The position numbers and the translations under genes are program-made. The notes beneath the pieces are model-generated. The model did no database searches, was not told the origin of the DNA, and saw only the letters and a program-made list of their open reading frames with translations. This document shows, piece after piece, positions 30,427 to 38,177 of a stretch of 38,177 nucleotides of DNA. The DNA is taken from NCBI GenBank assembly GCA_903925975.1, contig CAIYHG010000057.1, forward strand, positions 1-38,177, given 5' to 3'. Position 1 is the stretch's first letter; every line of letters starts with the position of its first letter. The DNA is from an uncultured Acidobacteriia bacterium. Lineage in GTDB: Bacteria > Acidobacteriota > Terriglobia > Bryobacterales > Bryobacteraceae.

Positions 30427-31431
30427 TTACTGATCGCGGCGTTTCAGAGTCGGGCGCTCGTCCGAATTCGTCTTGTCCGAGGATGTGGTGGAGTCGGGGT
30501 TGTCCACCGGTCCGCCGCCAGCTCCGGGAGCGCGGCGCAACTGCGGACGGTTCGGGTCTCCGGATTCCACCGGGCGGCGGTTGTGCAGCGCGGCCAGGCG
30601 GTCCTTCACGTCGTTGAACTCGGATGTGTTGATGATGTATTCGGGCTTCGCTTTCAGCACCTGCTGAATCTCGTCCTGCGACGCCTTAATGCGATCGTCG
30701 GTCATGGGATGGCTAGCGAAGACCTTGGCCATGGTTCCGGGTTTCTTCTTCTCCAGCGTTTGGATCTTTTCGAAGAAATCCACGAACGAGATCGGATCGT
30801 AGCCGGCCTTGTACATGTACTGGAGCCCGAGGAAGTCGGCCTCTTTCTCAAACCCGCGCGAGAACTGGAGGAAGCCGAGGGGGATCGCCAGTCCGGCGCC
30901 CTGCCTGACGGCGTAGCCTGCCCAACCTCCCATGAAAATCAGAGGAATCGTCGCGATATTGGCGATCTGGCCCTTGGTGGCCTGCTTGGTGCCGTGGCGG
31001 GCGGCTACGTGCGCGATCTCGTGGGCCATCACGCCCGCGAGTTCCGCCTCGTTATCCGCTTTCAGGATCAAACCCGAATTCACGAAGAAAAACCCGCCGG
31101 GCAGCGCAAACGCATTCACCTCTTCGGAATCCAGCACTTTGATGGTGAACGGAACCTTGGCGTCGGAGTTACGCACCAGATTCTGCCCGATGCGGTTCAC
31201 ATATTCGGCAATTACCGGATCGTCGATGATCTTGGCCTGGCGCTCCACTTCCTGCGCCAGTTGCTTGCCCATGGCGATCTCTTTTTCGAGGGAATAGAAG
31301 TTTACGCCCTTGCCGACATCACGCTCGCCGATCGCCTCGGGGTCGTTCTTCTTGTTCTGCGCGTATGCACCGGGCGCCAACAGGCCCGCCGCGAGAACGG
31401 GCGCCACCACCACTGCCCAAAGACGCTTCAT
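30427..31431 (-). CDS. Periplasmic M48-family zinc metalloprotease
   Basis: This 334-aa protein has a signal peptide (about 1-24, ending GAYAQ) and an M48 peptidase domain. The zinc site HEIAH (H137, E138, H141) is followed by the third-ligand region EKEADFLGLQYM (about 195-206). The N-terminal EIAMGKQLAQEV motif and the segment LNSDEVNAFALPGG-like SEEVNAFALPGGFFFVNSG are typical of the BepA/LoiP group of periplasmic proteases that clear or assist outer-membrane proteins. The C-terminal 60 residues are low-complexity and charged. A TATAGT hexamer (31457-31452) and an AGGAG before the ATG support the start. Confidence 0.92.
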   Translation of the reverse strand: MKRLWAVVVAPVLAAGLLAPGAYAQNKKNDPEAIGERDVGKGVNFYSLEKEIAMGKQLAQEVERQAKIIDDPVIAEYVNRIGQNLVRNSDAKVPFTIKVLDSEEVNAFALPGGFFFVNSGLILKADNEAELAGVMAHEIAHVAARHGTKQATKGQIANIATIPLIFMGGWAGYAVRQGAGLAIPLGFLQFSRGFEKEADFLGLQYMYKAGYDPISFVDFFEKIQTLEKKKPGTMAKVFASHPMTDDRIKASQDEIQQVLKAKPEYIINTSEFNDVKDRLAALHNRRPVESGDPNRPQLRRAPGAGGGPVDNPDSTTSSDKTNSDERPTLKRRDQ

Positions 31432-31930
31432 AATCCCCAGCTCCTAGCTACACTATACGCCTCGCCACCGAGGAAAGAGGCTCTGCTAATTAAACGCTTT
31501 GGCAGCGTCCCTGGTTTCGAAAATCCCGGCTGCAGGCGCGAATACGGCTCGCTATTCAGTATATCTCCTGCCCTGGATGGAACTCAGGGGGCCGCGCGGC
31601 GGCAAGAAGGCCTCCCGCGCCCGGCCCGTATCCGCTAAACGATTGATTCCAAGGATAAACTAGTTGATCCGCCGCCGGCGCCCGCTTCGATTCGCGCGAC
31701 GGCTTGGCCCGCGGCGGTCTGGGTGGCGCCGGATGAGGTTAAAGAAGCCGGCTTCCGCGTTCCAGCCGCTCCGGGCGTGAGCTGAATGACGGCAGCCGGA
31801 AACCCGCGGCTGAATTTTCCATAGAACTGCTTGCTAAAATCACCCGTACGGGAGTTTGGGACATGCGTTATAGGACAAAGTAGGCCCAGGTTGGGCGGCG
31901 CAGACCGCGGGCTCCGGGACAGACCGAATT
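31432..31930. other. Intergenic region between the M48 and PAS genes
   Basis: About 500 bp between divergent genes. On the minus side is the protease promoter region. On the plus side an extended -10 TGCTAAAAT (31832-31840) is followed by the 10-bp palindrome CCCGTACGGG (31843-31852) exactly where transcription should start, a plausible operator. Minus-strand frames overlapping the PAS gene are shadows. Confidence 0.45.
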
Positions 31931-32509
31931 GTGAATAAGAAATCGGAATCATACAACCGGGCGATCTTGGACGCCCTTCCGTTCGCCATCTTCGTAGTGG
32001 ATGAGGATGCGCGGGTAGAGGCGGTGAACCGGGCCGCCGCGGCTGCCTTCGGGTTGATCGCGACCGAGGTTCGCGGCGCGCGCGCGGGTGAAGCCTTGCA
32101 TTGCCTTCACGAACATGACGCTCCGCAGGGCTGCGGCCGCGGCCCGGAGTGCAAAACCTGCGTGGTCCGCCAGACCCTCGGGGAGGCTCTGACACAGGGC
32201 TGCGTACGGCGCAGGCGGGCCAGGTTCGACCGCGTGGCAGGCGAGAAGACGGAGCGCCTGGAAATTCGGGTGACGGCGAGCCCGATGCCAGAGGAACAGG
32301 GAAAGGCGCTGCTCATCATCGAGGACCTGAGCGAGATGGCAAAGCTGCAGGACCTGGTCCCGATCTGTGCCCGCTGCAAGGGAATTCGCCACGATCAGGA
32401 CTACTGGCAGAAGATAGAGAGCTTTATCCAGGAGCAGATCGGGGTGGATTTCACGCACGGGTTGTGCCCCACCTGCATCGGCGTGCTGTACCCCGACATG
32501 AAGCATTAG
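31931..32509 (+). CDS. PAS-domain protein with two cysteine clusters
   Basis: This 192-aa cytosolic protein starts with a PAS domain (about 7-135, ILDALPFAIFVVDEDARVEAVN). Inside it is a cysteine cluster, C58, C68, C74, C77 (CGRGPECKTC), which could hold an iron-sulfur centre or zinc. The C-terminal part is a zinc-ribbon-like module, C146-C149 and C179-C182 (ICARCKGIR ... GLCPTC). This tail (CxxC-KxIRxDxxYW-...-HGxCPxC) is found at the end of bacterial sensor and response-regulator proteins. It lacks a kinase or HTH domain, so it probably signals by interaction. Translation starts at GTG. Confidence 0.85.
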   Translation: MNKKSESYNRAILDALPFAIFVVDEDARVEAVNRAAAAAFGLIATEVRGARAGEALHCLHEHDAPQGCGRGPECKTCVVRQTLGEALTQGCVRRRRARFDRVAGEKTERLEIRVTASPMPEEQGKALLIIEDLSEMAKLQDLVPICARCKGIRHDQDYWQKIESFIQEQIGVDFTHGLCPTCIGVLYPDMKH

Positions 32510-32649
32510 GCCAAGGTAACTTACGCCATTTGGGACTGCCGGATGCGCCGCTTGAAAGAAACGAAGTTCTCATCAGCGTTGTTCGGCGGCCCACTTCCGT
32601 TCTCCGGGATTCAGTCAACAAAGGCCTGCCCCGTCTCCGTGCGGCCCGC

Positions 32650-32655
32650 TACACT
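32650..32655 (+). promoter_or_regulatory. -10 element of the FN3 lipoprotein gene
   Basis: TACACT ends 9 nt before the ATG at 32665, the same layout as at 10369. Confidence 0.45.
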
Positions 32656-32664
32656 ATTGGTTTC

Positions 32665-33651
32665 ATGCGCGTACCTTACGCCGCGATAGCCGCGGCGGCC
32701 ATTCTGGCGACGGGCTGCGGGTATATCGGGCAGCCTCTGCCGCCGCTGGCGAACATTCCGGCCGCGGTTCAAAGCCTTCAGGCGGTGGAGCGCGGGCCGC
32801 GCATCGAGGCGCGGTTTTCGCTTCCCGACCGCACCACGGAAGGGATGCCCATCCGCGAGCCGCTGAAACTCGACCTTCGAATCGGCGCGGCCCCCTCCCC
32901 TTTCAACGTGGACCAATGGGCCGGCAGCGCGGAGCCGGTGACCGGAGGGGCAATCGATAACGGAGCGGCCACATTCCTGATTCCGGCCCAACCGTGGATC
33001 GGGAAGGAAGTGGCCATCGGGATGCGCGCAACCGGAGCCAATGGGAAGACGTCCGGGTGGTCGAACATCGTGATATTCCCCGTGGTCGCCCAGCTCGAAC
33101 CTCCGTCCGGAGTGAAAGCCACGGCAACGCCGCAGGGCGTGCGGCTCACGTGGACGGGCAGCGCAGCGCAGTTTCGGGTTTTCCGGCGCGTGGGCGAATC
33201 GGCCGGATTCACGGAAGCGGCCACGGCCACGCAAACGGAATGGACCGACGCCGCCGCAGAATTCGGCAAGCGATACGTTTACCGCGTAGAGAGCATGGCC
33301 GACCTGGGCGGAGGAAGGCGCGCCGAGAGCGAGTTCTCACAGGAGGCCGCCATCACGCCTTTAGACGAATTCCCGCCCGCCGTTCCGGCCGGCGTGAAAG
33401 CGTCACCCGCCCCAGCGTCCATCGAATTGACCTGGGAACCCAATACAGAGGAATACCTGGGCGGCTACCGCGTGTACCGTTCCGTTGGGAATGGCGAGAT
33501 GCAGAAAGTGGCGGAGGCGAGCGCGATCCCCAGTTACTCGGACCACGCCGTGGAGGCTGGAAAGACGTACCGCTACGCCGTCAGCGCCGTGGGCAAAACG
33601 GGTTATGAGAGCCCGCGCTCGGAGCCCGTGGAAGCCGGGCTGCCGCAATAG
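32665..33651 (+). CDS. Lipoprotein with fibronectin type III domains
   Basis: This 328-aa lipoprotein has a signal peptide and lipobox (AAAILATGC, cysteine about 18). About two or three beta-sandwich domains follow: one at about 25-140 and two recognisable FN3 domains at about 145-230 (PPSGVKATATPQGVRLTWTG) and 240-325 (PPAVPAGVKASPAPASIELT, then GYRVYRSV). FN3 modules are common in secreted bacterial surface and carbohydrate-active proteins; no enzymatic domain is present. The last 49 bp overlap the 3' end of msrQ on the other strand. The frame extends upstream for many codons, but the ATG at 32665 gives the signal peptide. Confidence 0.85.
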   Translation: MRVPYAAIAAAAILATGCGYIGQPLPPLANIPAAVQSLQAVERGPRIEARFSLPDRTTEGMPIREPLKLDLRIGAAPSPFNVDQWAGSAEPVTGGAIDNGAATFLIPAQPWIGKEVAIGMRATGANGKTSGWSNIVIFPVVAQLEPPSGVKATATPQGVRLTWTGSAAQFRVFRRVGESAGFTEAATATQTEWTDAAAEFGKRYVYRVESMADLGGGRRAESEFSQEAAITPLDEFPPAVPAGVKASPAPASIELTWEPNTEEYLGGYRVYRSVGNGEMQKVAEASAIPSYSDHAVEAGKTYRYAVSAVGKTGYESPRSEPVEAGLPQ

Positions 33652-34265
33652 GCGGAACCCGCGGCGGGCTTGCGCGGCGCCGCGCTGCCGCGAACGCCGG
33701 GCACAAGCCGCAGCGCGAGCATGAGCGCCACCAGCAGGCCGTAAAGCGCCGGCAGGCGGATATCCGATTTCACCAGCCAGTAATAATGCGCCACGCCCGC
33801 CGCCGCGCTAACGTAAACCAACCGGTGCAGCAGCCGCCACCGTCTGCCGCCCAGCCGCCGTATCCAGCCCGCCGTGGACGTAGCGGCAAGGGGCGCGATG
33901 CAGACGAGTGCCGCGAAACCCGCGGTGATGAACGGGCGCTTGCCGATATCCTTCACCATCTCGGGAACGTCGAACAACTTGTCGAGCCATAGATAGGTCG
34001 CAAAATGGAGGCAGGCGTAGAAGAATGCGAAGAGGCCGAACATCCTGCGGAAGCGGATGAGATCGGGCAGGCGCAAAAGTTTGCGGAACGGAGTCACGGC
34101 CAGGGTAATCACAAGGAAGCGGATGGTCCAATCGCCGGTGAAGTGCGTAATGAACTCCAGCGGATTGGCAGTGAGATCCATGCGCCAGATGCGCCACCCC
34201 AGCCATGCGGCGGGCGCGAGGCACACCGCGAAAATCAGCGCCTTAAGCGGTCTGCTTTTGAGCAT
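33603..34265 (-). CDS. msrQ: MsrQ, haem-binding membrane subunit of methionine sulfoxide reductase
   Basis: This 220-aa integral membrane protein has about six helices and conserved histidines for haem (e.g. ACLHFATYLW, LLHRLVYVSA and AGVAHYYWLV), as in the YedZ/MsrQ ferric-reductase-like family. It passes electrons from the respiratory chain to MsrP. It follows msrP after 3 bp, the usual msrPQ order. The last 25 or so residues (SAAPRKPAAGSAYCGSPAS...) are unlike the family; they come from the stretch that overlaps the FN3 gene on the opposite strand, and suggest a run-on C-terminus. Confidence 0.92.
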   Translation of the reverse strand: MLKSRPLKALIFAVCLAPAAWLGWRIWRMDLTANPLEFITHFTGDWTIRFLVITLAVTPFRKLLRLPDLIRFRRMFGLFAFFYACLHFATYLWLDKLFDVPEMVKDIGKRPFITAGFAALVCIAPLAATSTAGWIRRLGGRRWRLLHRLVYVSAAAGVAHYYWLVKSDIRLPALYGLLVALMLALRLVPGVRGSAAPRKPAAGSAYCGSPASTGSERGLS

Positions 34266-34268
34266 GCG

Positions 34269-35192
34269 TCAGAAGAGTTTCTTAAGATCCATGCCGGAGT
34301 ACAAGCCGGCAACCTGATCGCCGTAGCCGTTGAACATCTGAGTGGCGTGATTCTTGAACGGCGACGGAAGCCGCTGTTCCTTGGCCTGGCTCCAGCGCGG
34401 ATGATCCACGTTAGGATTCACATTGGAATAGAAGCCGTACTCGCGCGAGTTGGCGATGTTCCAGGTGCAGGGCGGCTGAGTTTCCACCAGGCGAATCTTG
34501 ACGATGGATTTGATGCTCTTGAAGCCGTATTTCCACGGGACCACGAGCCGCACGGGCGCGCCATCCTGCGGCGGCAAGGCCTCCCCGTACATGCCCACGC
34601 ACAGCAGCGCCAGGGGGTGCATGGCTTCATCCAGACGCAGGCCGTCCACATAAGGGAACGCAATGCCCGATTCCCGCGCGAGCGGCATCTGCTTAGGGTC
34701 GTAGTAGCTTTCAAATGCCACGTACTTCGCTTTCGGATCTGGCTGCGCCTGCCGGAGCAGAGCGCCGAGCGAGTAGCCGACCCAGGGGACCACGATCGAC
34801 CATGCTTCCACGCAGCGGTGCCGGTAGACGCGTTCCTCCAGAGGAGCGAGCTTCAGAAGTTCATCCATCGTGAACTTTCGCGGCTGCTTTACCAGGCCGT
34901 CCACGGAGACGGACCACGGCGACGTTTTGAAAAGCGCGGCATTTTCGGCGGGGTCGTCTTTTGCCGTTCCGAACTCGTAAAAGTTGTTGTAGTGCGTGAC
35001 GTATTGCTGCGCGGTGGGCGGCTCGGAAGTGCTCAGCGGGCTGCGCCTGGTCTGAAATCTCGGCGCGGCGAGCAGCGCGCGGGCGCCCATGAAGGCAGCG
35101 GGCGCGGCGGCCAGGAACGCCCGGCGGTTCAAATAGACGGATTTCGGAGTGATTTCCGAGTAGGGGATCTGCTCACCAAGCTTTCGTGCCAT
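34269..35192 (-). CDS. msrP: MsrP, periplasmic molybdopterin methionine sulfoxide reductase
   Basis: This 307-aa catalytic subunit repairs oxidised methionine in periplasmic proteins. A twin-arginine signal (NRRAFLAAAPAAF at about 22-34) directs folded export. The molybdenum-coordinating cysteine is C127 in YRHRCVEAWSIVVPWVGYSL, and the family's NIANSREYGFYSNVNPNVDH near the C-terminus is intact. The length is close to the E. coli protein (334 aa). With msrQ it forms the MsrPQ system (family knowledge). The upstream promoter is not obvious in the 133-bp gap. Confidence 0.95.
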   Translation of the reverse strand: MARKLGEQIPYSEITPKSVYLNRRAFLAAAPAAFMGARALLAAPRFQTRRSPLSTSEPPTAQQYVTHYNNFYEFGTAKDDPAENAALFKTSPWSVSVDGLVKQPRKFTMDELLKLAPLEERVYRHRCVEAWSIVVPWVGYSLGALLRQAQPDPKAKYVAFESYYDPKQMPLARESGIAFPYVDGLRLDEAMHPLALLCVGMYGEALPPQDGAPVRLVVPWKYGFKSIKSIVKIRLVETQPPCTWNIANSREYGFYSNVNPNVDHPRWSQAKEQRLPSPFKNHATQMFNGYGDQVAGLYSGMDLKKLF

Positions 35193-35325
35193 AGTTTTGC
35201 CTTTCCTATTCGACGGCGCTGCAGGCGGTTCGGATGCTTATGTCGCACTGGGAATGTGCGCTTCGGCTCCGCACCGGGGCGGTTAGGGCCTTCGGATGGT
35301 GAAATGTGGGATGGAAGCCGCGCGG

Positions 35326-35760
35326 CTACGCGCGGTTGTACGCGCCGGACTGGTCGCCCATTCGCCTGGCCAAGGTTTCGAGCACCACGGCCATCTCGGT
35401 GAGGGCGCCCCGCGCCCGGGCCGGGAACAGAGCTCTCGTCAGGCGGAACTGCAACTGCATCAGCTTGTAGTCTAGTACCAGAACCCGGTCTTCCAGCGAC
35501 CCAAGGTTTAGCCGGGACGCATGTGCCACCAGGTACATCAGTACTTCATAATCCCGCCCCAGCGCCCGGTGCAGCGGGTCCAATTCCTGACCCTCTCGAA
35601 TGCGCTCCTGTATCCCGATAAACCCAAATGCCGGAGCGCCGTTGGTCCGCATTGCCGGCTGCCGCTGTTCGGCATTTTGGAGCAGCAGAATACACGTATA
35701 TCTGAACCAGTAGGCCAGAAGGACGGCGGAACAGATTATCGTGAGGACGCTGACTAGCAT
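35326..35760 (-). CDS. Membrane-anchored hypothetical protein, 144 aa
   Basis: I do not recognise this protein. It has one N-terminal membrane helix (about 3-25, VSVLTIICSAVLLAYWFRYTC) and a cytosolic helical region; the charged segments GRDYEVLMYLVAHASRLNLG and DYKLMQLQFRLTRALF look like a helical bundle. Codon usage matches the neighbours. Immediately upstream is a perfect 14-bp palindrome (35773-35786) that may be its operator. It is probably its own transcription unit. Confidence 0.7.
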   Translation of the reverse strand: MLVSVLTIICSAVLLAYWFRYTCILLLQNAEQRQPAMRTNGAPAFGFIGIQERIREGQELDPLHRALGRDYEVLMYLVAHASRLNLGSLEDRVLVLDYKLMQLQFRLTRALFPARARGALTEMAVVLETLARRMGDQSGAYNRA

Positions 35761-35772
35761 GTTCTACAGTAG

Positions 35773-35786
35773 GTACCCTAGGGTAC
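35773..35786. promoter_or_regulatory. Perfect 14-bp palindrome upstream of the 144-aa gene
   Basis: GTACCCTAGGGTAC is a perfect palindrome ending 12 bp before the ATG of the 144-aa gene (minus strand). It overlaps the place where its promoter should lie (TACTGT -10-like at about 35771-35766), so a repressor-type operator is likely. Confidence 0.55.
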
Positions 35787-35889
35787 TAGGCGCACCATGA
35801 CCGGAGTGTATCACCGGCATGTAGAAGAATCAACACTTCTTTGCCAAAAGGTTAATGCTATCCCCCACGCCCGTGGGGAGGGGAAAACT

Positions 35890-35918
35890 GAGGGCCGGAA
35901 GCCTAGCCTCCGGCCCTC
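35890..35918 (-). terminator. Rho-independent terminator of trpB2
   Basis: A 10-bp inverted repeat GAGGGCCGGA/TCCGGCCCTC with a 9-nt loop lies just beyond the trpB2 stop, followed on the minus strand by AGTTTTCC, a short T-run. A second smaller hairpin CCCCAC-GCCC-GTGGGG lies next to it (about 35865-35880). Confidence 0.75.
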
Positions 35919-35922
35919 CCGA

Positions 35923-37269
35923 TCAGATGGCCGCCATCGCTTTTTCGATGTCCTGGCCGGGATACTCGTAGTCCTGCAGTTTGCCCTGGAGATAACTTTC
36001 ATAGGACGCCAAGTCAAAATGGCCGTGGCCGCTGAGGCAGAACAGGATATTCCTCTGCCGGCCCTCTTCCCGAGCTTCCAGGGCTTCGTCGACCGCCGCG
36101 CGAATGGCGTGCGACGATTCCGGGGCGGGCAATATGCCCTCCGTGCGCGCAAACTGCACGGCCGCGTCGAAACACGGCGTCTGGGTATAGGATTTTGCCT
36201 CAATCTCGCCGTGCTGGAGCAGGTGGCTCATGAGCGGCGAGGCCCCGTGGTACCGCAGGCCGCCGGCGTGAATCCCCGGGGGCACAAAGTCGTGCCCCAG
36301 AGTGTACATCTTGAGCAGCGGCGTGAGCTTGGCCGTGTCGCCGAAATCGTAGGCGAAGCGCCCTCTGGTCAAGCTGGGGCAGGCCGACGGTTCCACCGCC
36401 AAAATGCGGGGGCCCTTGCGGGAGTAATTGTCCAACACGTAAGGCAGCGCCAGCCCGGCGAAATTGCTGCCGCCGCCAAAGCACCCGATGACTACGTCGG
36501 GATCTTCGCCCGCCATCTGCATCTGGATCTTGGCCTCCTGGCCGATCACGGTTTGATGCAGCATCACGTGGTTCAGCACGCTGCCGAGCGCGTAATTCGT
36601 ATCGGAATGAGTGGCGGCGTCTTCCACGGCCTCGCTGATGGCGATTCCGAGGCTGCCGGGCGAATCCGGCGTGGCCGCGAGCACGCCCCGGCCCGCGTTG
36701 GTGTGATCGCTGGGGCTGGGGAATACTTCAGCGCCCCAAACATGCATCATCATGCGGCGGTAGGGTTTCTGATCGTAGCTCACGCGCACCATGTAGACGG
36801 TGCACTCCAGGCCGAAGAGATGGCAGGCAAGCGATAGAGCGCTTCCCCACTGCCCCGCTCCCGTCTCCGTCGCGAGACGCTTGATGCCGGCGCGCTTATT
36901 GTAGTAGGCCTGCGCCACCGCAGTATTCGGCTTGTGGCTTCCGGCCGGGCTGGTGCCCTCGTACTTGTAATAGATGTGCGCGGGAGTGTCCAGCGCCGCC
37001 TCAAGCCGCTTCGCGCGGAAGAGGGGGGTGGCGCGCCACAGGCGGTAGATATCCATCACCTCGCCCGGAATATCGATTTCCGGCTTAGGTGAGAACTCCT
37101 GCTCGATCAACTCCATCGGGAAGATCGGGGCCAAATCCTCTGGCGCCAGCGGGGCGCGGGTTTGAGGATTCAGGGGCGGGGCCATCGGCTCCTTCAGCGA
37201 GGGCAAAATGTTGACCCATACATTCGGGATCTGGCTATCCGCCAGCAGGTACTTGGAATGGTCTGACAT
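35923..37269 (-). CDS. TrpB2-type tryptophan synthase beta-like PLP enzyme
   Basis: This 448-aa PLP enzyme belongs to the TrpB2 group, which is longer than TrpB1 (about 400 aa) and has the family-specific N-terminal extension ([17 protein letters not shown]). The PLP lysine is K113 in GSHKPNTA, with the phosphate loop [10 protein letters not shown]. TrpB2 makes tryptophan from serine and indole but cannot pair tightly with TrpA, and can act alone or in other roles. No trpA or other trp gene is nearby, consistent with a stand-alone TrpB2. A terminator hairpin follows at 35918-35890. Confidence 0.93.
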   Translation of the reverse strand: MSDHSKYLLADSQIPNVWVNILPSLKEPMAPPLNPQTRAPLAPEDLAPIFPMELIEQEFSPKPEIDIPGEVMDIYRLWRATPLFRAKRLEAALDTPAHIYYKYEGTSPAGSHKPNTAVAQAYYNKRAGIKRLATETGAGQWGSALSLACHLFGLECTVYMVRVSYDQKPYRRMMMHVWGAEVFPSPSDHTNAGRGVLAATPDSPGSLGIAISEAVEDAATHSDTNYALGSVLNHVMLHQTVIGQEAKIQMQMAGEDPDVVIGCFGGGSNFAGLALPYVLDNYSRKGPRILAVEPSACPSLTRGRFAYDFGDTAKLTPLLKMYTLGHDFVPPGIHAGGLRYHGASPLMSHLLQHGEIEAKSYTQTPCFDAAVQFARTEGILPAPESSHAIRAAVDEALEAREEGRQRNILFCLSGHGHFDLASYESYLQGKLQDYEYPGQDIEKAMAAI

Positions 37270-37518
37270 GGGAACGCCTATTGTAATAGAATTAGGCCCG
37301 GCAAATGGAGCGCCCCGGAAACCGAGCGCGGCCGGCGGCTGCCGGGACCGGCTTCAAAAATCCTCTGGCACACGAATACGTCGGAATCCACTGGCACCTC
37401 GTCCGGCAGACGGCGAAAGAGCACGCGCCGACGCCTCGCCAGTAACTCACCGAGATTGCGCGTACGGAGTTTGGCTAGATAGACGGGCCTGGTTGACGTT
37501 CCTGCGCGTTACTCTTCG

Positions 37519-38177
37519 CTACTCTTCCGCCACTACCGGGTTCACCAGATCGGGTATGCCGGTGATCCGTACCGTGGCTTCGTCCCCGGGGAGCAGCCAC
37601 CGCGGCGGCTTGCGCGCGAAGCCTACGCCGGGAGGCGTCCCGGTGGCGATGATGTCGCCGGGTTCCAGCGTGCAGACGCTCGATAGATACGAGATCAGGC
37701 GCGGAATGCGGAAGATCATCTCGCCGGTGCTGGCATGCTGCATCACCTCGCCGCTCAGAATCAGCGAAATCTCAAGCGCGTGCGGGTCTTCGATTTCGTC
37801 AGCCGTCACAATCGCCGGGCCGAAGGGCGAGAACGTGTCGAAGCTCTTGCCAATCACCCACTGGCTGGTGACTTTCTGGAAATCGCGTGCGCTCACGTCG
37901 TTGAAAGCCGTATAGCCGAAGACGTGCTCGCGCCAGCGGTCCTGGGGGATGTGCCGCCCTCCGCGCCCGATCACCACCGCCAACTCGGCTTCGTAATCGG
38001 GCTTCGTCGAGTTCTTCGGCAACACGATCGGCTGCCGGTGCCCGGTAGCGGCCGTGGTGAACTTGGCGAACACCGTCGGCACCTCGGCCACGGCGGATTT
38101 CGATTCCGCCGCATGCTCCAGGTAATTCAACCCGATGCAGATGATCTTGCCGGGCCGCGGCACCGGCGCCAGCAGCG
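37519..38177 (-). CDS. Fumarylacetoacetate hydrolase-family protein, 5'-truncated by the window edge
   Basis: The visible 219 residues are the C-terminal catalytic core of an FAH-family hydrolase: GKIICIGLNYLEHAAE near the start, PDYEAELAVVIG with metal-binding acidic residues, FGYTAFNDVSARDFQ, the substrate-side KSFDTFSPFGPAIV and GDIIATGTPPGVGFA. The frame continues through the window end (LLAPVPRPGK), so about 60-70 N-terminal residues are missing; an internal GTG at 38163 is not the true start. Likely activity is hydrolysis or decarboxylation of a diketone such as acylpyruvate (family knowledge), but the substrate is not decided. Confidence 0.92.
   Translation of the reverse strand, partial: LLAPVPRPGKIICIGLNYLEHAAESKSAVAEVPTVFAKFTTAATGHRQPIVLPKNSTKPDYEAELAVVIGRGGRHIPQDRWREHVFGYTAFNDVSARDFQKVTSQWVIGKSFDTFSPFGPAIVTADEIEDPHALEISLILSGEVMQHASTGEMIFRIPRLISYLSSVCTLEPGDIIATGTPPGVGFARKPPRWLLPGDEATVRITGIPDLVNPVVAEE

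Noticed and set aside
37270-37518. Plus-strand frame (37208-37915) across the trpB2-FAH gap
   Set aside because: It runs antisense through the FAH-family gene, has no motif, and the gap itself shows no start, repeat or RNA structure.

Overview
The window looks like a chromosomal segment of a GC-rich Gram-negative bacterium, most likely an acidobacterium of the Solibacter/Bryobacter type. That placement is an inference from gene content: secreted carboxypeptidase-regulatory-like and DUF4097-type proteins, a YIP1-family membrane protein, futalosine-type menaquinone synthesis (MqnD), TrpB2, and many short -10-like hexamers placed just upstream of start codons. No rRNA, tRNA, CRISPR array, transposase or phage gene was seen.

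Layout. 79-7224 (minus): a compact seven-gene export operon, TetR regulator > TolC-like outer membrane protein > HlyD-like periplasmic adaptor > two ABC ATPases > two ABC-2 permeases. It corresponds to the E. coli cecR-ybhG-ybhF-ybhS-ybhR set, but the two ATPase halves are separate genes and a TolC gene is included. A sigma70-like promoter lies directly before the regulator. 7527-9380 (plus): yebC, ruvC and a secreted protein. 9391-13341: a DUF4097-type lipoprotein, a YIP1 protein, a small hypothetical protein, mqnD and a gene-poor stretch. 13342-16436 (plus): an exported alpha/beta hydrolase translationally coupled to an aromatic amino acid decarboxylase. 16488-17703: an intergenic palindromic repeat, a secreted hypothetical gene, and a second palindromic element. 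17703-18842 (minus): ribBA with a GTP cyclohydrolase half that lacks a key arginine. 18866-21818 (plus): the c-di-AMP operon cdaA-cdaR-glmM, closed by a UUCG-loop terminator.

22055-22823 (plus) is the most unusual locus: a stand-alone arm-less HU-like mini-protein overlapping a second gene that fuses a similar HU-like half-module to a TIR domain. The two-gene unit has its own candidate promoter and follows a terminator. A DNA-sensing or nucleoid-linked TIR effector, perhaps in defence, is a reasonable hypothesis but is unproven.

22855-27832: a large secreted beta-sandwich-repeat protein (minus), then divergently a lipoprotein, a geranylgeranyl-reductase-family flavoprotein and hemL (plus). 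27833-28605 is mostly non-coding, with a 70-aa conserved-looking protein preceded by a start-less coding-like frame. 28606-31431: a secreted membrane-anchored protein, a MauE/DoxX-thioredoxin fusion, a second copy of the intergenic palindrome and an M48 metalloprotease. 31931-35760: a PAS/zinc-ribbon protein, an FN3 lipoprotein, msrQ and msrP (periplasmic methionine sulfoxide repair), and a small membrane-anchored protein. 35923-38177: trpB2 with a terminator, and a fumarylacetoacetate-hydrolase-family gene that runs off the right edge.

Common themes are envelope maintenance (export, peptidoglycan precursor supply with c-di-AMP control, periplasmic redox repair, secreted surface proteins) and cofactor synthesis (riboflavin, menaquinone, tetrapyrrole).
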